Positions 8,744 to 16,459 of a stretch of 64,000 nt of DNA are shown here, one piece after another. Position numbers and translations under genes: made by a program. Numbering within the stretch: position 1 is the first letter of the stretch; each line of letters begins with the position of its first letter. The stretch is from Bog-532 sp963830385 (GTDB taxonomy: Bacteria > Actinomycetota > Actinomycetes > Streptosporangiales > Streptosporangiaceae). The notes below the pieces were generated by a model, which was given only the letters and a program-made list of their open reading frames with translations, searched no databases and had not been told where the DNA came from. Location of the stretch: NCBI GenBank assembly GCA_963830385.1, contig CAWHMD010000008.1:744001-808000 (forward strand). Direction: 5' to 3'.

Positions 8744-8768
8744 AACAGGCCCTAGCCAGAAACTCCGC

Positions 8769-10409
8769 TCAAATAACGGCGCGGATCCGGCGGAGAACCT
8801 CGTCGTCGCCGAGGGCGCCCGCGACCTGCGCGAGGTCGGGGCTGCGAGGGGTGCCGGTGAGCAGGACGCGGATGACCTGGGAGGCCTCGCGGATGGAGCC
8901 GGGGTAAGCGCCGGGGTCCTTCTTGTAGGTCTTGGCGTTGGGGGCAAAGCCCAGCTGGGCGGCGAGCTCGCGGATCTGGCTGAACCACTCGGCGTCGGGG
9001 CCGGGCGGCTGGTAACCGTCGGCGAAGGTGGACGCGACCTGGCGGACCAGGTCCGGGGCGAGGCCGCTGAACCGGTCGTCGGCCGGGTCGGTGACGGGCT
9101 CAAAGAGCTGCGGGAAGAAATAGCCGTAGACCGGCCGGAAGTCGGCCCACCGGCGCAGGTCCTTGCGGGGGTTGGGCACGTCGACGCGCTCGATGTCCAG
9201 GGCCCGGCGGGCCAGGTCGGGCTCGGCGGCCAGCGCCTCGGCCAGCGGCGGGTCGTAGGCCTCGGCCCAGGTGGCGACCCGGCCCATGATGCCGTCGGCA
9301 GGCAGGGTGGCGATGTAGTCGGCGCTGATGTCGTCCAGCTTGACCAGGTCGACCAGGGCCCCGGCGGCGTTGAAGCCGGACAGCTCGATCGGGGCGGCCA
9401 GCGCCTCGGGCAGCGGCATTTCGGCCAGCCGGCCGTTGGCCAGGCCGCGCAGGTAGTACTGGACGGCCTCGGCCGGGTAGCCCTGCTCGATGTAGTAGCC
9501 GACGCTGGCTTCCGGGTCCTTGCGCTTGGACAGCTTGCGGCGGCTGCCGCCGTCCTGCTTCATCAGCGGGGCGACGTGCGCGTAAGGGATCCGCTCGAAG
9601 CCGAGGGCGGCGAACAACTGCAGGTGCAGGGGCACCGAGGACAGCCACTCGTCGCCCCGGACGACCAGGGTGATCCGCATCAGGTGATCGTCGACCGCGT
9701 GCGCGAAGTGGTAGGTCGGCAGGCGCAGCGGCTGGTCACTGCTCTTCAGGATGACCGCGTCGTTACGGTTGTCGTCCGCGCTCAGCTCGCCGCGGATCGC
9801 GTCGGTGAAGCTCACCCGGCCGCCGGACAGTCCCGGGGACCGGAACCGCACCACGTACGGCGCCCCGGCGGCCAGCTTCTCCCGGACCTGCTCCTGCGAC
9901 GCGTCCCGCCAGATGGCCCACTTGCCGTAGTAGCCGGGCAGCGCCCCGGCCGCCCGCTGCTTGGCGGTGATGTCCTCCAGGTCGTCCCTGGTCGCGAAGT
10001 CCAGGTAGGCGCGGTCCTGGCGGAGCAGCTCGCGGGCGTAGCTGAGGTAGATCTCGGCCCGGCTGGACTGCACGTACGGGCCGTAGCGCCCGCTCAGGTC
10101 GTCTTCGGTCGGGCTGATCGTGAAGTAGGTCAGCCCGTCCGCGAACTGGTCGACGGCTCCCTCGGTGACCCGGGCCTGGTCGGTGTCCTCGATCCGCAGC
10201 AGATAGGTGCCACCGGACTGCCGGGCCAGGTCGGCGTCGATCATGGCCACGTAGACGCCGCCGATGTGCAGGTAACCGGTGGGGCTGGGACCGAAGCGGG
10301 TGACCTGGGCCCCGGGCGGCAGGTCGCGCGGCGGGTACCGCTCCTCCCAGTGCTGCGGGCTGGGCAGGTCGGCGGGAAACAGCGAATCTATGACGGCTGG
10401 GCTGAGCAT
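8769..10409 (-). CDS. gltX: Glutamate--tRNA ligase, divergent long form
   Basis: 546 aa. Class I aminoacyl-tRNA synthetase: HIGH-type motif SPTGYLHIGG at about residues 42-51 and KMSKS-type motif RRKLSKRKDP at about 294-303, preceded by LLRIEDTD and a GluRS-specific zinc-less insertion. The protein charges tRNA-Glu (or tRNA-Gln if non-discriminating). Its features (KLSKRKDPEAS, GYYIEQGYPAEAVQYYL, long anticodon-binding region) resemble the 540-560 aa enzymes common in clostridia more than the usual shorter actinobacterial GluRS, so this may be a second, horizontally acquired copy. It is transcribed alone; an IS5-type element ends 13 bases beyond its stop. Confidence 0.9.
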   Translation of the reverse strand: MLSPAVIDSLFPADLPSPQHWEERYPPRDLPPGAQVTRFGPSPTGYLHIGGVYVAMIDADLARQSGGTYLLRIEDTDQARVTEGAVDQFADGLTYFTISPTEDDLSGRYGPYVQSSRAEIYLSYARELLRQDRAYLDFATRDDLEDITAKQRAAGALPGYYGKWAIWRDASQEQVREKLAAGAPYVVRFRSPGLSGGRVSFTDAIRGELSADDNRNDAVILKSSDQPLRLPTYHFAHAVDDHLMRITLVVRGDEWLSSVPLHLQLFAALGFERIPYAHVAPLMKQDGGSRRKLSKRKDPEASVGYYIEQGYPAEAVQYYLRGLANGRLAEMPLPEALAAPIELSGFNAAGALVDLVKLDDISADYIATLPADGIMGRVATWAEAYDPPLAEALAAEPDLARRALDIERVDVPNPRKDLRRWADFRPVYGYFFPQLFEPVTDPADDRFSGLAPDLVRQVASTFADGYQPPGPDAEWFSQIRELAAQLGFAPNAKTYKKDPGAYPGSIREASQVIRVLLTGTPRSPDLAQVAGALGDDEVLRRIRAVI

Positions 10410-10506
10410 CGGCAGGCTGGCTCCATCGGGAACGGGCGACGTGCCAGCCTACCGCGTGCTCAGCCGGCGCCCGGCGGCCTGCCTGACCGGGTCGCGCTGG
10501 CACCAG

Positions 10507-11334
10507 TCAGACCTGGCCGCCGGCGTCGATGACGTGGGTGATGCCGGTGATGTACCGCCCGGAGTCGCTGACCAGATAGAGCACGGCGTTGGAGATGTCA
10601 GACGGCTCGACCGCGACGATCGGGAGCTTGTTCAGGGTCCGGGCCGCCACGGCGAAGTCGTCGTAGGTCGGGTTCTCCAGGTCCGGGCGGAACAGCCTGT
10701 AGGTCGGCTCGTTCAGGATCATCGGGGTGGCCACGGTCGTGGGGTGCAGCGTGTTGACCCGGATGTTGTGCGGAGCCAGCTCCTTGGCCAGTACCCGCAT
10801 CAGCCCGATCAGGCCGTGCTTGGCCGCGGTGTAGTGCGCGATGTTCTCGTTGGCGGTGATCGCGGCCAGCGAGCTGGTGATCACCACCGAACCGCCGCGG
10901 CCGCCCTCGACGATGTGCGGAACGGCGGCCTTGATCGTCTTCCACTGGCCCGTCAGGTTGATGTCGATCATCTCGTTCCAGGCCGCTTCCTCCATCTCCA
11001 GCGTGGGCGCCATGCTGGAGATGCCGGCGTTGGCCAGCACGATGTCCAGCCGCCCGAGCTCGGCCACGCCGCGGTCGGCCACCGCGGTCAGCGCGGCCAG
11101 GTCGCGGATGTCGGCCTGGCTGGCGATGATGCGCCGGTCCAGCGCCTCGACCTCCCTGACCGTCTCGGCCAGGTCGTCCGGGGTGGCCATCGGGTATGGC
11201 ACGGACTCCGCCTGCTGGCAGAGGTCCACCGCGATGATGTCGGCGCCCTCGCGGGCCAGGGTGATGGCGTGGCTGCGGCCCTGGCCGCGGGCCGCACCGG
11301 TAATGAAGGCGACCTTCCCGTCGAGCTGTCCCAT
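10507..11334 (-). CDS. Mycofactocin-coupled SDR family oxidoreductase
   Basis: 275 aa. Rossmann glycine motif in FITGAARGQGRSHAITLA, NAGIS, catalytic Ser (VVITSSLA) and Y-x-x-x-K (HYTAAKHGL). The insertion between strands 2 and 3 (VDLCQQAESVPYPMATPDDL) is the hallmark of the SDR subfamily tied to mycofactocin, in which NAD is tightly held and the electrons go to mycofactocin. It would oxidise an alcohol of unknown identity. It lies 31 bases downstream of the TetR gene in the same direction and is related to the second SDR at 12.1 kb (about half identical by eye). Confidence 0.9.
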   Translation of the reverse strand: MGQLDGKVAFITGAARGQGRSHAITLAREGADIIAVDLCQQAESVPYPMATPDDLAETVREVEALDRRIIASQADIRDLAALTAVADRGVAELGRLDIVLANAGISSMAPTLEMEEAAWNEMIDINLTGQWKTIKAAVPHIVEGGRGGSVVITSSLAAITANENIAHYTAAKHGLIGLMRVLAKELAPHNIRVNTLHPTTVATPMILNEPTYRLFRPDLENPTYDDFAVAARTLNKLPIVAVEPSDISNAVLYLVSDSGRYITGITHVIDAGGQV

Positions 11335-11365
11335 GTGCTCCCTCTTTCTGCTTTTCCGTGTGCAA

Positions 11366-11995
11366 TCAGCCGTCGAGCAGCCAGCCCGGCAGGCAGTGGA
11401 TGAGCGCCTCGACCAGCTGATCGGGGCTCATGGCAGGGTCCGGATCGGCCAGCCAGGCGCCGATCACGCCGAGTACGCCGCCCGCCAGGAACCGGGCGGT
11501 GACCAGCGGGTCGGCCTCCGGCGGGCGCACGTCCATCGGCTCCAGGGCCTGGACGGTCCGCTCGGTGAACGCCTCCGCGACCGCGTGCACCAGCTGCGGG
11601 GCGGCGCCCGGCCCGAGCAGCCTGGTGTAGGAATCTCGCCGGGCCGCGACGAAGCCGACGATCTCGTGCAGGGCCCGCCGGCTGGCCTCCACCCCGGTCA
11701 CCGAGTGCTGCGCGCGCAGCGCGATATCGGCGTTGCTGACCACGTCGAAAAGCTCGCTCAGCGCGTGGATGGCCAGATCCTCCGGGGACGCGAAGTGCTC
11801 GTAGAACGACGTCCGGTTGATCCCGGCCGCGCGGGCCAGCGCGCTGACCGACATCTCCCGCGGGTCCGAATCGCGGATCGCGTCGTGGAACGCACTGATC
11901 AGCTTCTCGCGCGTCCGGAGGGCGCGCGGATCGGTGTTCCCGGTCATCAAGCGTCGGCGGTCCTCGGACCTCTGACCAGGAGCTTCGTCGTCCAT
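11366..11995 (-). CDS. TetR-family transcriptional regulator of the mycofactocin-SDR locus
   Basis: 209 aa from ATG 11993-11995; an internal ATG at codon 17 (MTGNTDPRALRTREKL) is an alternative. Helix-turn-helix at about residues 45-70: EMSVSALARAAGINRTSFYEHF. The C-terminal domain is all-helical with a C-terminal segment like TetR_C_33. It is divergent from the second SDR and upstream of the first, so it probably represses both. A 14-bp palindrome in the 88-bp divergent gap is the likely operator. The ligand is probably the SDR substrate or product, which is an inference from position only. Confidence 0.88.
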   Translation of the reverse strand: MDDEAPGQRSEDRRRLMTGNTDPRALRTREKLISAFHDAIRDSDPREMSVSALARAAGINRTSFYEHFASPEDLAIHALSELFDVVSNADIALRAQHSVTGVEASRRALHEIVGFVAARRDSYTRLLGPGAAPQLVHAVAEAFTERTVQALEPMDVRPPEADPLVTARFLAGGVLGVIGAWLADPDPAMSPDQLVEALIHCLPGWLLDG

Positions 11996-12015
11996 AAGCC
12001 CACGCTACAACTAAC

Positions 12016-12063
12016 GGACATCTGTCGTCCAATTATTGAAAAGGCGTAAACTGAGTACTCAGT
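12016..12063. promoter_or_regulatory. TetR operator candidates between TetR and SDR genes
   Basis: ACTGAGTACTCAGT at 12050-12063 is a perfect 14-bp palindrome placed 21 bases before the SDR start. A second, weaker symmetric element, GACA-TC-TGTC, lies at 12017-12026 on the TetR side. The GGAGGGG ribosome site of the SDR is at 12073-12079. Confidence 0.5.
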
Positions 12064-12083
12064 CAAGTAGACGGAGGGGCGTC

Positions 12084-12908
12084 ATGAGTGAAGCAACCGG
12101 CCGCGTAGCCGGGAAGGTCGCGCTGGTGACCGGGGCGGCCCGCGGCCAGGGCCGGGCGGACGCGGTGCGGCTGGCCAGCGAGGGCGCGGACGTGATCGTG
12201 GTCGATGTGTGCGCGCCGCTGCCGAGCGTGCCGTACGACTCGGCCACCCCGGAGGACCTGGCCGAGACCGTGCGGCAGATCGAGAAGACCGGCCGCCGGG
12301 TGATCTCCGGGATCGTCGACATCCGGGAGCTGGACCGGCTGCGCACCATCGTCGACGACGCGGTGGCCACGCTCGGCCACCTGGACGTGGTGGTGGCGAA
12401 CGCCGGGATCTGCGTGCCCAAGGCCTGGGACCAGACCACCCCGCAGATCTACGAGGACACGATCAGCACCAACGTGACCGGCACCTGGAACACGGTCATG
12501 GTCGCGGCGCCGCACCTGGTCCGGGCGGGCGGCGGCTCGGTCATCATCATCAGCTCGGCGGCCGGCCTGAAGGTGCAGCCGTTCATGGTGCCGTACACGA
12601 CCAGCAAGTTCGCGGTCCGCGGGATGGCCAAGGCGTTCGCGGCCGAGCTCGGCCAGCACGGCATCCGGGTCAACAGCGTGCATCCGACCGGGGTGAACAC
12701 CCCGATGGGCAGCGGCCGCATGCAGGAGGAGATAGGGGCGGCGATCGCCGGGTACGACCGGCTGGGAGCGATGTTCATCAACATGCTGCCGGTGCAGAGC
12801 ACCGAGCCCGAGGACGTGGCCGACACCGTGCTGTTCCTGGCCTCCGACGAGTCGAAGTACATCACCGCCCACGAGATCGCGCCGGACGCCGGCGTTACGG
12901 AGTTCTAG
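12084..12908 (+). CDS. Mycofactocin-coupled SDR family oxidoreductase (second copy)
   Basis: 274 aa from ATG 12084, ACGGAGGGGCGTC just upstream; a longer frame from 12036 has no ribosome site. Motifs: LVTGAARGQGRADAVRLA, VDVCAPLPSVPYDSATPEDL (mycofactocin-SDR insertion), NAGIC, IIISSAAG and YTTSKFA. It would oxidise or reduce an alcohol/ketone using non-exchanging NAD(H). The stop TAG (12906-12908) is directly followed by the ATG of the MftD-like gene, so the two are translationally coupled. Confidence 0.9.
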   Translation: MSEATGRVAGKVALVTGAARGQGRADAVRLASEGADVIVVDVCAPLPSVPYDSATPEDLAETVRQIEKTGRRVISGIVDIRELDRLRTIVDDAVATLGHLDVVVANAGICVPKAWDQTTPQIYEDTISTNVTGTWNTVMVAAPHLVRAGGGSVIIISSAAGLKVQPFMVPYTTSKFAVRGMAKAFAAELGQHGIRVNSVHPTGVNTPMGSGRMQEEIGAAIAGYDRLGAMFINMLPVQSTEPEDVADTVLFLASDESKYITAHEIAPDAGVTEF

Positions 12909-14087
12909 ATGGCAAGTACCCGCGACTGGTTCGAATCGGTGGCCGAGGCGCAGCGCCGGGCCAAGCGGCAACTCCCTCGTGGCGTGTACCTGGCCCTGGT
13001 GGCCGGGGCCGAGGCGGGCGAGACGATGAACGAGAACATCACCGCGTTCTCCCGGCTCAAGCTGCGGCCGCACGTGGCCGGCCTGCCCGCCAACCGGGAC
13101 CTGGCCACCACCGTGATGGGACTGGACATCAGCTTCCCGGTGATCTGCTCCCCCACCGGCGTCCAGGCCGTGCACCCGGACGGCGAGGTCGCGGTGGCCC
13201 GGGCCGCGCAGGGGGCCGGCACCGCGGCCGGGCTGTCCTCGTTCGCCTCCAAGCCGGTCGAAGAGGTCGGCCAGGTCACCGACAAGATGCTGTTCCAGAG
13301 CTACTGGGTCGGCAGCCGGGACGACATCCTGGCCCGGGCCGAGCGCGCCCGGGCGGCCGGCGCGAACGGCCTGATCGTCACCCTGGACTGGGTGTTCGAC
13401 TCCCGCCGGGACTGGGGCAGCCCGTGGATCCCGGAGAAGCTGGACCTGAAGGCCATGCTCCGGTACGCCCCGCAGGTCGCGCTCAAGCCCGCCTACCTGG
13501 CCCGGTACCTGCGCAGCGGGGCCCTGCCCGACCTGGGGGTGCCGAACCTGGGGGCGCGCGACGCGGAGATCCCCACGTTCTTCGGCGCCTACGGCCAGTG
13601 GATGAACTCGCCGCTGCCGACCTGGGAGGACCTGGCCTGGCTGCGGGAGCAGTGGGGCGGCCCGTTCATGATCAAGGGCATCACCCGGCCGGACGACGCC
13701 CGGCGGGCGGTCGACATCGGTGCCACCGCGATCTCGGTGTCCAACCACGGCGGCAACAACCTGGACTCGACCCCGGCCACCATCCGCTGCCTGCCCGGGG
13801 TGGCCGACGCCGTCGGCGACCAGCTCGAGGTCCTGCTGGACGGCGGGATCCGCCGGGGCAGCGACGTGGTCAAGGCGCTGGCCCTGGGCGCCCGCGCGGT
13901 GATGATCGGCCGGGCCTACCTGTGGGGCATGGCCGCCGGCGGCGAGCGCGGCGTCACCAACGTGCTGGAGATCCTCCGCCAGGGCGTCAGCGAGACCCTG
14001 CTCGGCCTGGGCAAGTCCTCCGTGCACGACCTGTCGCCGGACGACCTGATCGTGCCGGACGGCTTCGTCATCGACCACAAGATCTGA
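12909..14087 (+). CDS. mftD: MftD-like FMN-dependent alpha-hydroxy-acid oxidase family protein
   Basis: 392 aa. Belongs to the lactate/glycolate oxidase FMN family; the N-terminus (WFESVAEAQRRAKRQLPRGV then YLALVAGAEAG), the SNHGGNNLDSTPATIRCLP segment and LLDGGIRRGSDVVKALALGA are characteristic of MftD, the flavoenzyme that oxidatively deaminates the precursor to make premycofactocin. MftD is normally in a locus with mftA, B, C, E and F; none of these is present here, so this may be a paralog acting on another substrate or a displaced mftD. Start codon abuts the SDR stop. Assignment to the family is firm, the exact reaction is not. Confidence 0.8.
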   Translation: MASTRDWFESVAEAQRRAKRQLPRGVYLALVAGAEAGETMNENITAFSRLKLRPHVAGLPANRDLATTVMGLDISFPVICSPTGVQAVHPDGEVAVARAAQGAGTAAGLSSFASKPVEEVGQVTDKMLFQSYWVGSRDDILARAERARAAGANGLIVTLDWVFDSRRDWGSPWIPEKLDLKAMLRYAPQVALKPAYLARYLRSGALPDLGVPNLGARDAEIPTFFGAYGQWMNSPLPTWEDLAWLREQWGGPFMIKGITRPDDARRAVDIGATAISVSNHGGNNLDSTPATIRCLPGVADAVGDQLEVLLDGGIRRGSDVVKALALGARAVMIGRAYLWGMAAGGERGVTNVLEILRQGVSETLLGLGKSSVHDLSPDDLIVPDGFVIDHKI

Positions 14088-14265
14088 ACAGTTCGTTCGC
14101 GCTGTCACCGGGCGACACGCCGAGCATCGATAACACGTTGATAATCGCGGGATGTCGGTCGTTGAACGGGGAGCCCGGACCCGGCAGAGTGGCCCCTGAC
14201 TTCCGTCGTGGCAGCGCGGGTCGCGCGCCACCTCCCCTTGTACCCCTCGATAGAAGCAGGACGCA

Positions 14266-14844
14266 ATGGATCCCGTTTCGGCTTTCCGCAGTATTATCAG
14301 GTCTCCTTACACCCTCGTGATGCGGCTGGTCCGCTGGCTGCTGGCCGACGGCCGGTGGTTCTACCGCGGTTCGCACCGGGCCGCGGCGGCCGAGCCGGTG
14401 ACCGTCGAGTCGACGGTCTCGCCCGTGTCGGCCGAGCCGGCCGTGACGAACGAGCCAGCCGCGGCCCCCGAGCCAGCGGTGATCGCTGACGAGCCGTCGG
14501 CGGAGGAGACGACCCTGGAGTTCGGGGCCGCCCTGGCCCAGGAAATAGCCATGGTCAACGTCACCTTCACCCTGCCCGCCGAGGTGGGCGCGGGCGACGT
14601 GCTGCTGTGCGGCGACTTCAACGGCTGGACGGCCGCCCCGACCCCGCTGCAGCGCGTCGACGACGGCGGCTGGCAGGTCACCCTGCCGCTGGAGCCGGGC
14701 AACAGCTACCACTACCGGTACCTGCTGGACGGCCAACGCTGGGAGAACGCCTGGCAGGCGGACCGCTACGAGCCCAACCCGTTCGGCAGCGACAACTCCG
14801 TGGTCATCGTCGACCAGCCGGAGCTGGAGCTGCAGGCGGCCTGA
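14266..14844 (+). CDS. CBM48/AMPK-type glycogen-binding domain protein
   Basis: 192 aa. A basic/hydrophobic N-terminus (about residues 1-40) is followed by a Glu/Ala/Pro-rich spacer (42-90) and a CBM48-like domain at about 100-190: VNVTFTLPAEVGAGDVLLCG, DFNGW, GWQVTLPLEPGNSYHYRYLL, WENAWQADRYEPNPFG and SDNSVVIV. This is the isoamylase-N/AMPK-beta fold that binds alpha-glucans. No catalytic domain is attached, so it may be a scaffold or regulatory protein for glycogen metabolism. It stands alone after the mycofactocin genes with its own leader of 178 bases. Confidence 0.8.
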   Translation: MDPVSAFRSIIRSPYTLVMRLVRWLLADGRWFYRGSHRAAAAEPVTVESTVSPVSAEPAVTNEPAAAPEPAVIADEPSAEETTLEFGAALAQEIAMVNVTFTLPAEVGAGDVLLCGDFNGWTAAPTPLQRVDDGGWQVTLPLEPGNSYHYRYLLDGQRWENAWQADRYEPNPFGSDNSVVIVDQPELELQAA

Positions 14845-14862
14845 TCCGGGCTGCCCGGCGGG

Positions 14863-15390
14863 CTAGGCCAGGTCCTTGACCAGCACGACGAAGTACAGGT
14901 CGTCGCGCAGGGGCCGGGCGTAGCGCGCGTCGGCCGGGAACGGCCGGGTCTCGCCGGTTCGGCGGAAGCCGCGACGCTCGTAGTAGGCGATGAGCTTGTC
15001 CTGCTGGGCGAGCACGGTCATCTCCAGGCGGCGGGCCGCGAACGCGGCCACGGCCTGGCGTTCGGCTTCGGCCATGAGCTGACGGCCGAGACCGCCGTCC
15101 TGGGAGCTGGGTGAGACCGCGAACGTGCCGAAGTAGGCCAGGCCGGCACCCTCGTTGCGGAGCTGGCAGCAGGCGACGATCGCACCGGCCTGCTCGCCGG
15201 TCAGCAGCAGCGAGCCGGCGTCGCTGATCATGGCCAGCACCTGGCCGGAACTGATCCGCTCGCCCTCGGCCAAGTCGGCTTCGCTGGTCCAGCCGGCCCG
15301 GCTGCCGGTGCCGCGGTAGGCGGACCGGATCAGGCTGGTCAAGGTGTCCACGTCGGCCGGGCGGGCCGGCCGAATCTGCAGGTCACTCAC
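14863..15390 (-). CDS. GNAT family N-acetyltransferase
   Basis: 175 aa from GTG 15388-15390. GNAT fold: N-terminal IRPARPADVDTLTSLIRSAY, strand 4 AYFGTFAVSPSSQDGGLGRQ (acetyl-CoA pyrophosphate-binding Q/R-x-x-G-x-G/A variant), LEMTVLAQQDKLIAYYERRG and FRRTGETRPFP. It transfers an acetyl group from acetyl-CoA to an unknown amine. Its start overlaps the upstream VOC gene stop by 8 bases (GTGAGTGA), indicating translational coupling. Confidence 0.88.
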   Translation of the reverse strand: MSDLQIRPARPADVDTLTSLIRSAYRGTGSRAGWTSEADLAEGERISSGQVLAMISDAGSLLLTGEQAGAIVACCQLRNEGAGLAYFGTFAVSPSSQDGGLGRQLMAEAERQAVAAFAARRLEMTVLAQQDKLIAYYERRGFRRTGETRPFPADARYARPLRDDLYFVVLVKDLA

Positions 15391-15961
15391 CCTGCCGGTC
15401 GCTCCTCACTGGCCGGGGGCCGAGCAGGTCCCAGCGGTTGCCGGCCACGTCGCGGAACACCACCACCTGGCCGTACCGCTCCGAGCGGGGTTCGCCCTCG
15501 AACCGCACGCCGTACTCGGTCATCCGCTGATAGGCGGCGGCGAAGTCGTCGACCCGCAGGAAGAAGCCGACCCGGCCCGCGAACTGGCGGCCGACGCCGG
15601 CCTGCTGATCCGGGCCGTCCGCCTGGGCCAGCAGCAGCCCGGTCAGCGCGCCGGGCGGCCGGACCACCACCCACCGTTTGGGCCGCTGGCCCACGGTGGT
15701 CTTGTCGGGTGAGTCCTCCACCAGCTCGAAGCCCAGGCCGCGCACGAAAAAGTCGATGGCCTGGTCGTAGTCGTCGACCACCACTGCCGTGTGTTCCAGG
15801 TGCATGGCGGCCAGCTTAGGACGGGGCGGCGGCGGCCCGGCGGCGCACCCGGGGCGGTGCCCCTCGGTCGTCATCGCGCCGCACTCGGGGCAGACCAGCC
15901 GGGCCCAGCAGGCCAGATCGCCACCCTCCGGCTCCTCGTCCAGGTCGTAGTCGGAATCCAT
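15383..15961 (-). CDS. VOC (glyoxalase/bleomycin-resistance fold) protein with N-terminal Cys motif
   Basis: 192 aa from ATG 15959-15961. Residues about 17-35 contain CPECGAMTTEGHRPGC, a possible zinc-binding knuckle; residues about 50-190 are a VOC domain (MHLEHTAVVVDDYDQAIDFF, GFELVEDSP, RVGFFLRVDDFAAAYQRM, VVVFRDVAGNRWDLLGP). Enzymes of this fold act in metal-dependent lyase, dioxygenase or binding reactions; substrate unknown. First gene of a two-gene unit with the acetyltransferase, divergent from the gene at 16014. Confidence 0.85.
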   Translation of the reverse strand: MDSDYDLDEEPEGGDLACWARLVCPECGAMTTEGHRPGCAAGPPPPRPKLAAMHLEHTAVVVDDYDQAIDFFVRGLGFELVEDSPDKTTVGQRPKRWVVVRPPGALTGLLLAQADGPDQQAGVGRQFAGRVGFFLRVDDFAAAYQRMTEYGVRFEGEPRSERYGQVVVFRDVAGNRWDLLGPRPVRSDRQGE

Positions 15962-16013
15962 AGTCCGAGCGTAACGACACATAATCCGGCCGAGGAGGGA
16001 TAAGTACGGGGGC

Positions 16014-16442
16014 GTGACAGGCCCAGGGGAACCAACAGAGCGCATTGAGCCCGGCGGCCTCGGGACGCCCGTGGCCCCGCCCGCCACCGACGAGCTGGAC
16101 ACCGATGAGGTACCGGCCGAGATGCTGGAGGAGTTCTCGTCGCTGACCACGCCGTACTGCTGGGTGATCACCGAGGACCTGATCGCCCGCTACGACGGCG
16201 CGGAGCCGTCGGCGGTCGGCAAGGCCGGCCCCGACCAGGCCGCCGCCGAGGACGTACGCGAGGCGCTCACCGCCGGGCGGTTCTTCCGGCTGGCCGACGA
16301 CCGCGGCCGGGCGTTCGCCATCGGCCGTCTCTACGACCCGTCCGGTGAGAACGAGCAGGCCCCGCTGGACGATTTCGGCCGGTCCACCTGGGACGCCGAG
16401 CGCATCGAGTTTCGCTCCGAAGGCCAGTGGCAGCCGGTTTGA
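16014..16442 (+). CDS. Conserved actinobacterial small protein, function unknown
   Basis: 142 aa from GTG 16014 with GAGGAGGGA at 15992-16000. The N-terminal 35 residues are acidic and Pro-rich. The rest has PYCWVITEDLIARY, GRFFRLADDRGRAFAIGRLY and APLDDFGRSTWDAERIEF, a pattern seen in many short actinobacterial hypothetical proteins. No catalytic motif or membrane segment. Divergent from the VOC/GNAT pair. Confidence 0.8.
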   Translation: MTGPGEPTERIEPGGLGTPVAPPATDELDTDEVPAEMLEEFSSLTTPYCWVITEDLIARYDGAEPSAVGKAGPDQAAAEDVREALTAGRFFRLADDRGRAFAIGRLYDPSGENEQAPLDDFGRSTWDAERIEFRSEGQWQPV

Positions 16443-16459
16443 GGCCAGTGACAGCCGGC

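Larger units (their letters stand above)
7722..8755 (+). mobile_element. IS5-family (IS427-like) insertion sequence, complete
   Basis: About 1.03 kb. The left end CTAGGGCGTGTTTCAAAAG (7722-7740) matches the reverse complement of the right end, CTAGGGCCTGTTTCATAAG (8737-8755), at 17 of 19 positions. CTAG occurs at both outer edges and may be the duplicated or targeted tetranucleotide. The element contains one transposase in two overlapping frames and a hairpin over the start. It sits between the esterase start and the gltX stop (8769), and looks recent because ends and ORFs are intact. Confidence 0.88.

Noticed and set aside
10441..10503. GTGCCAGC/GCTGGCAC pair upstream of gltX as a T-box or riboswitch
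   Set aside because: Loop of 47 bases with no further pairing or T-box sequence visible; chance in GC-rich DNA is likely.
12063..14231. 722-codon open frame antisense to the SDR and MftD-like genes, and similar long frames at 20039-21964, 23547-24779 and 41.9 kb
   Set aside because: These mirror the GC-rich third codon positions of real genes; they are His/Gly/Arg-rich, have no family resemblance, and lack ribosome sites.
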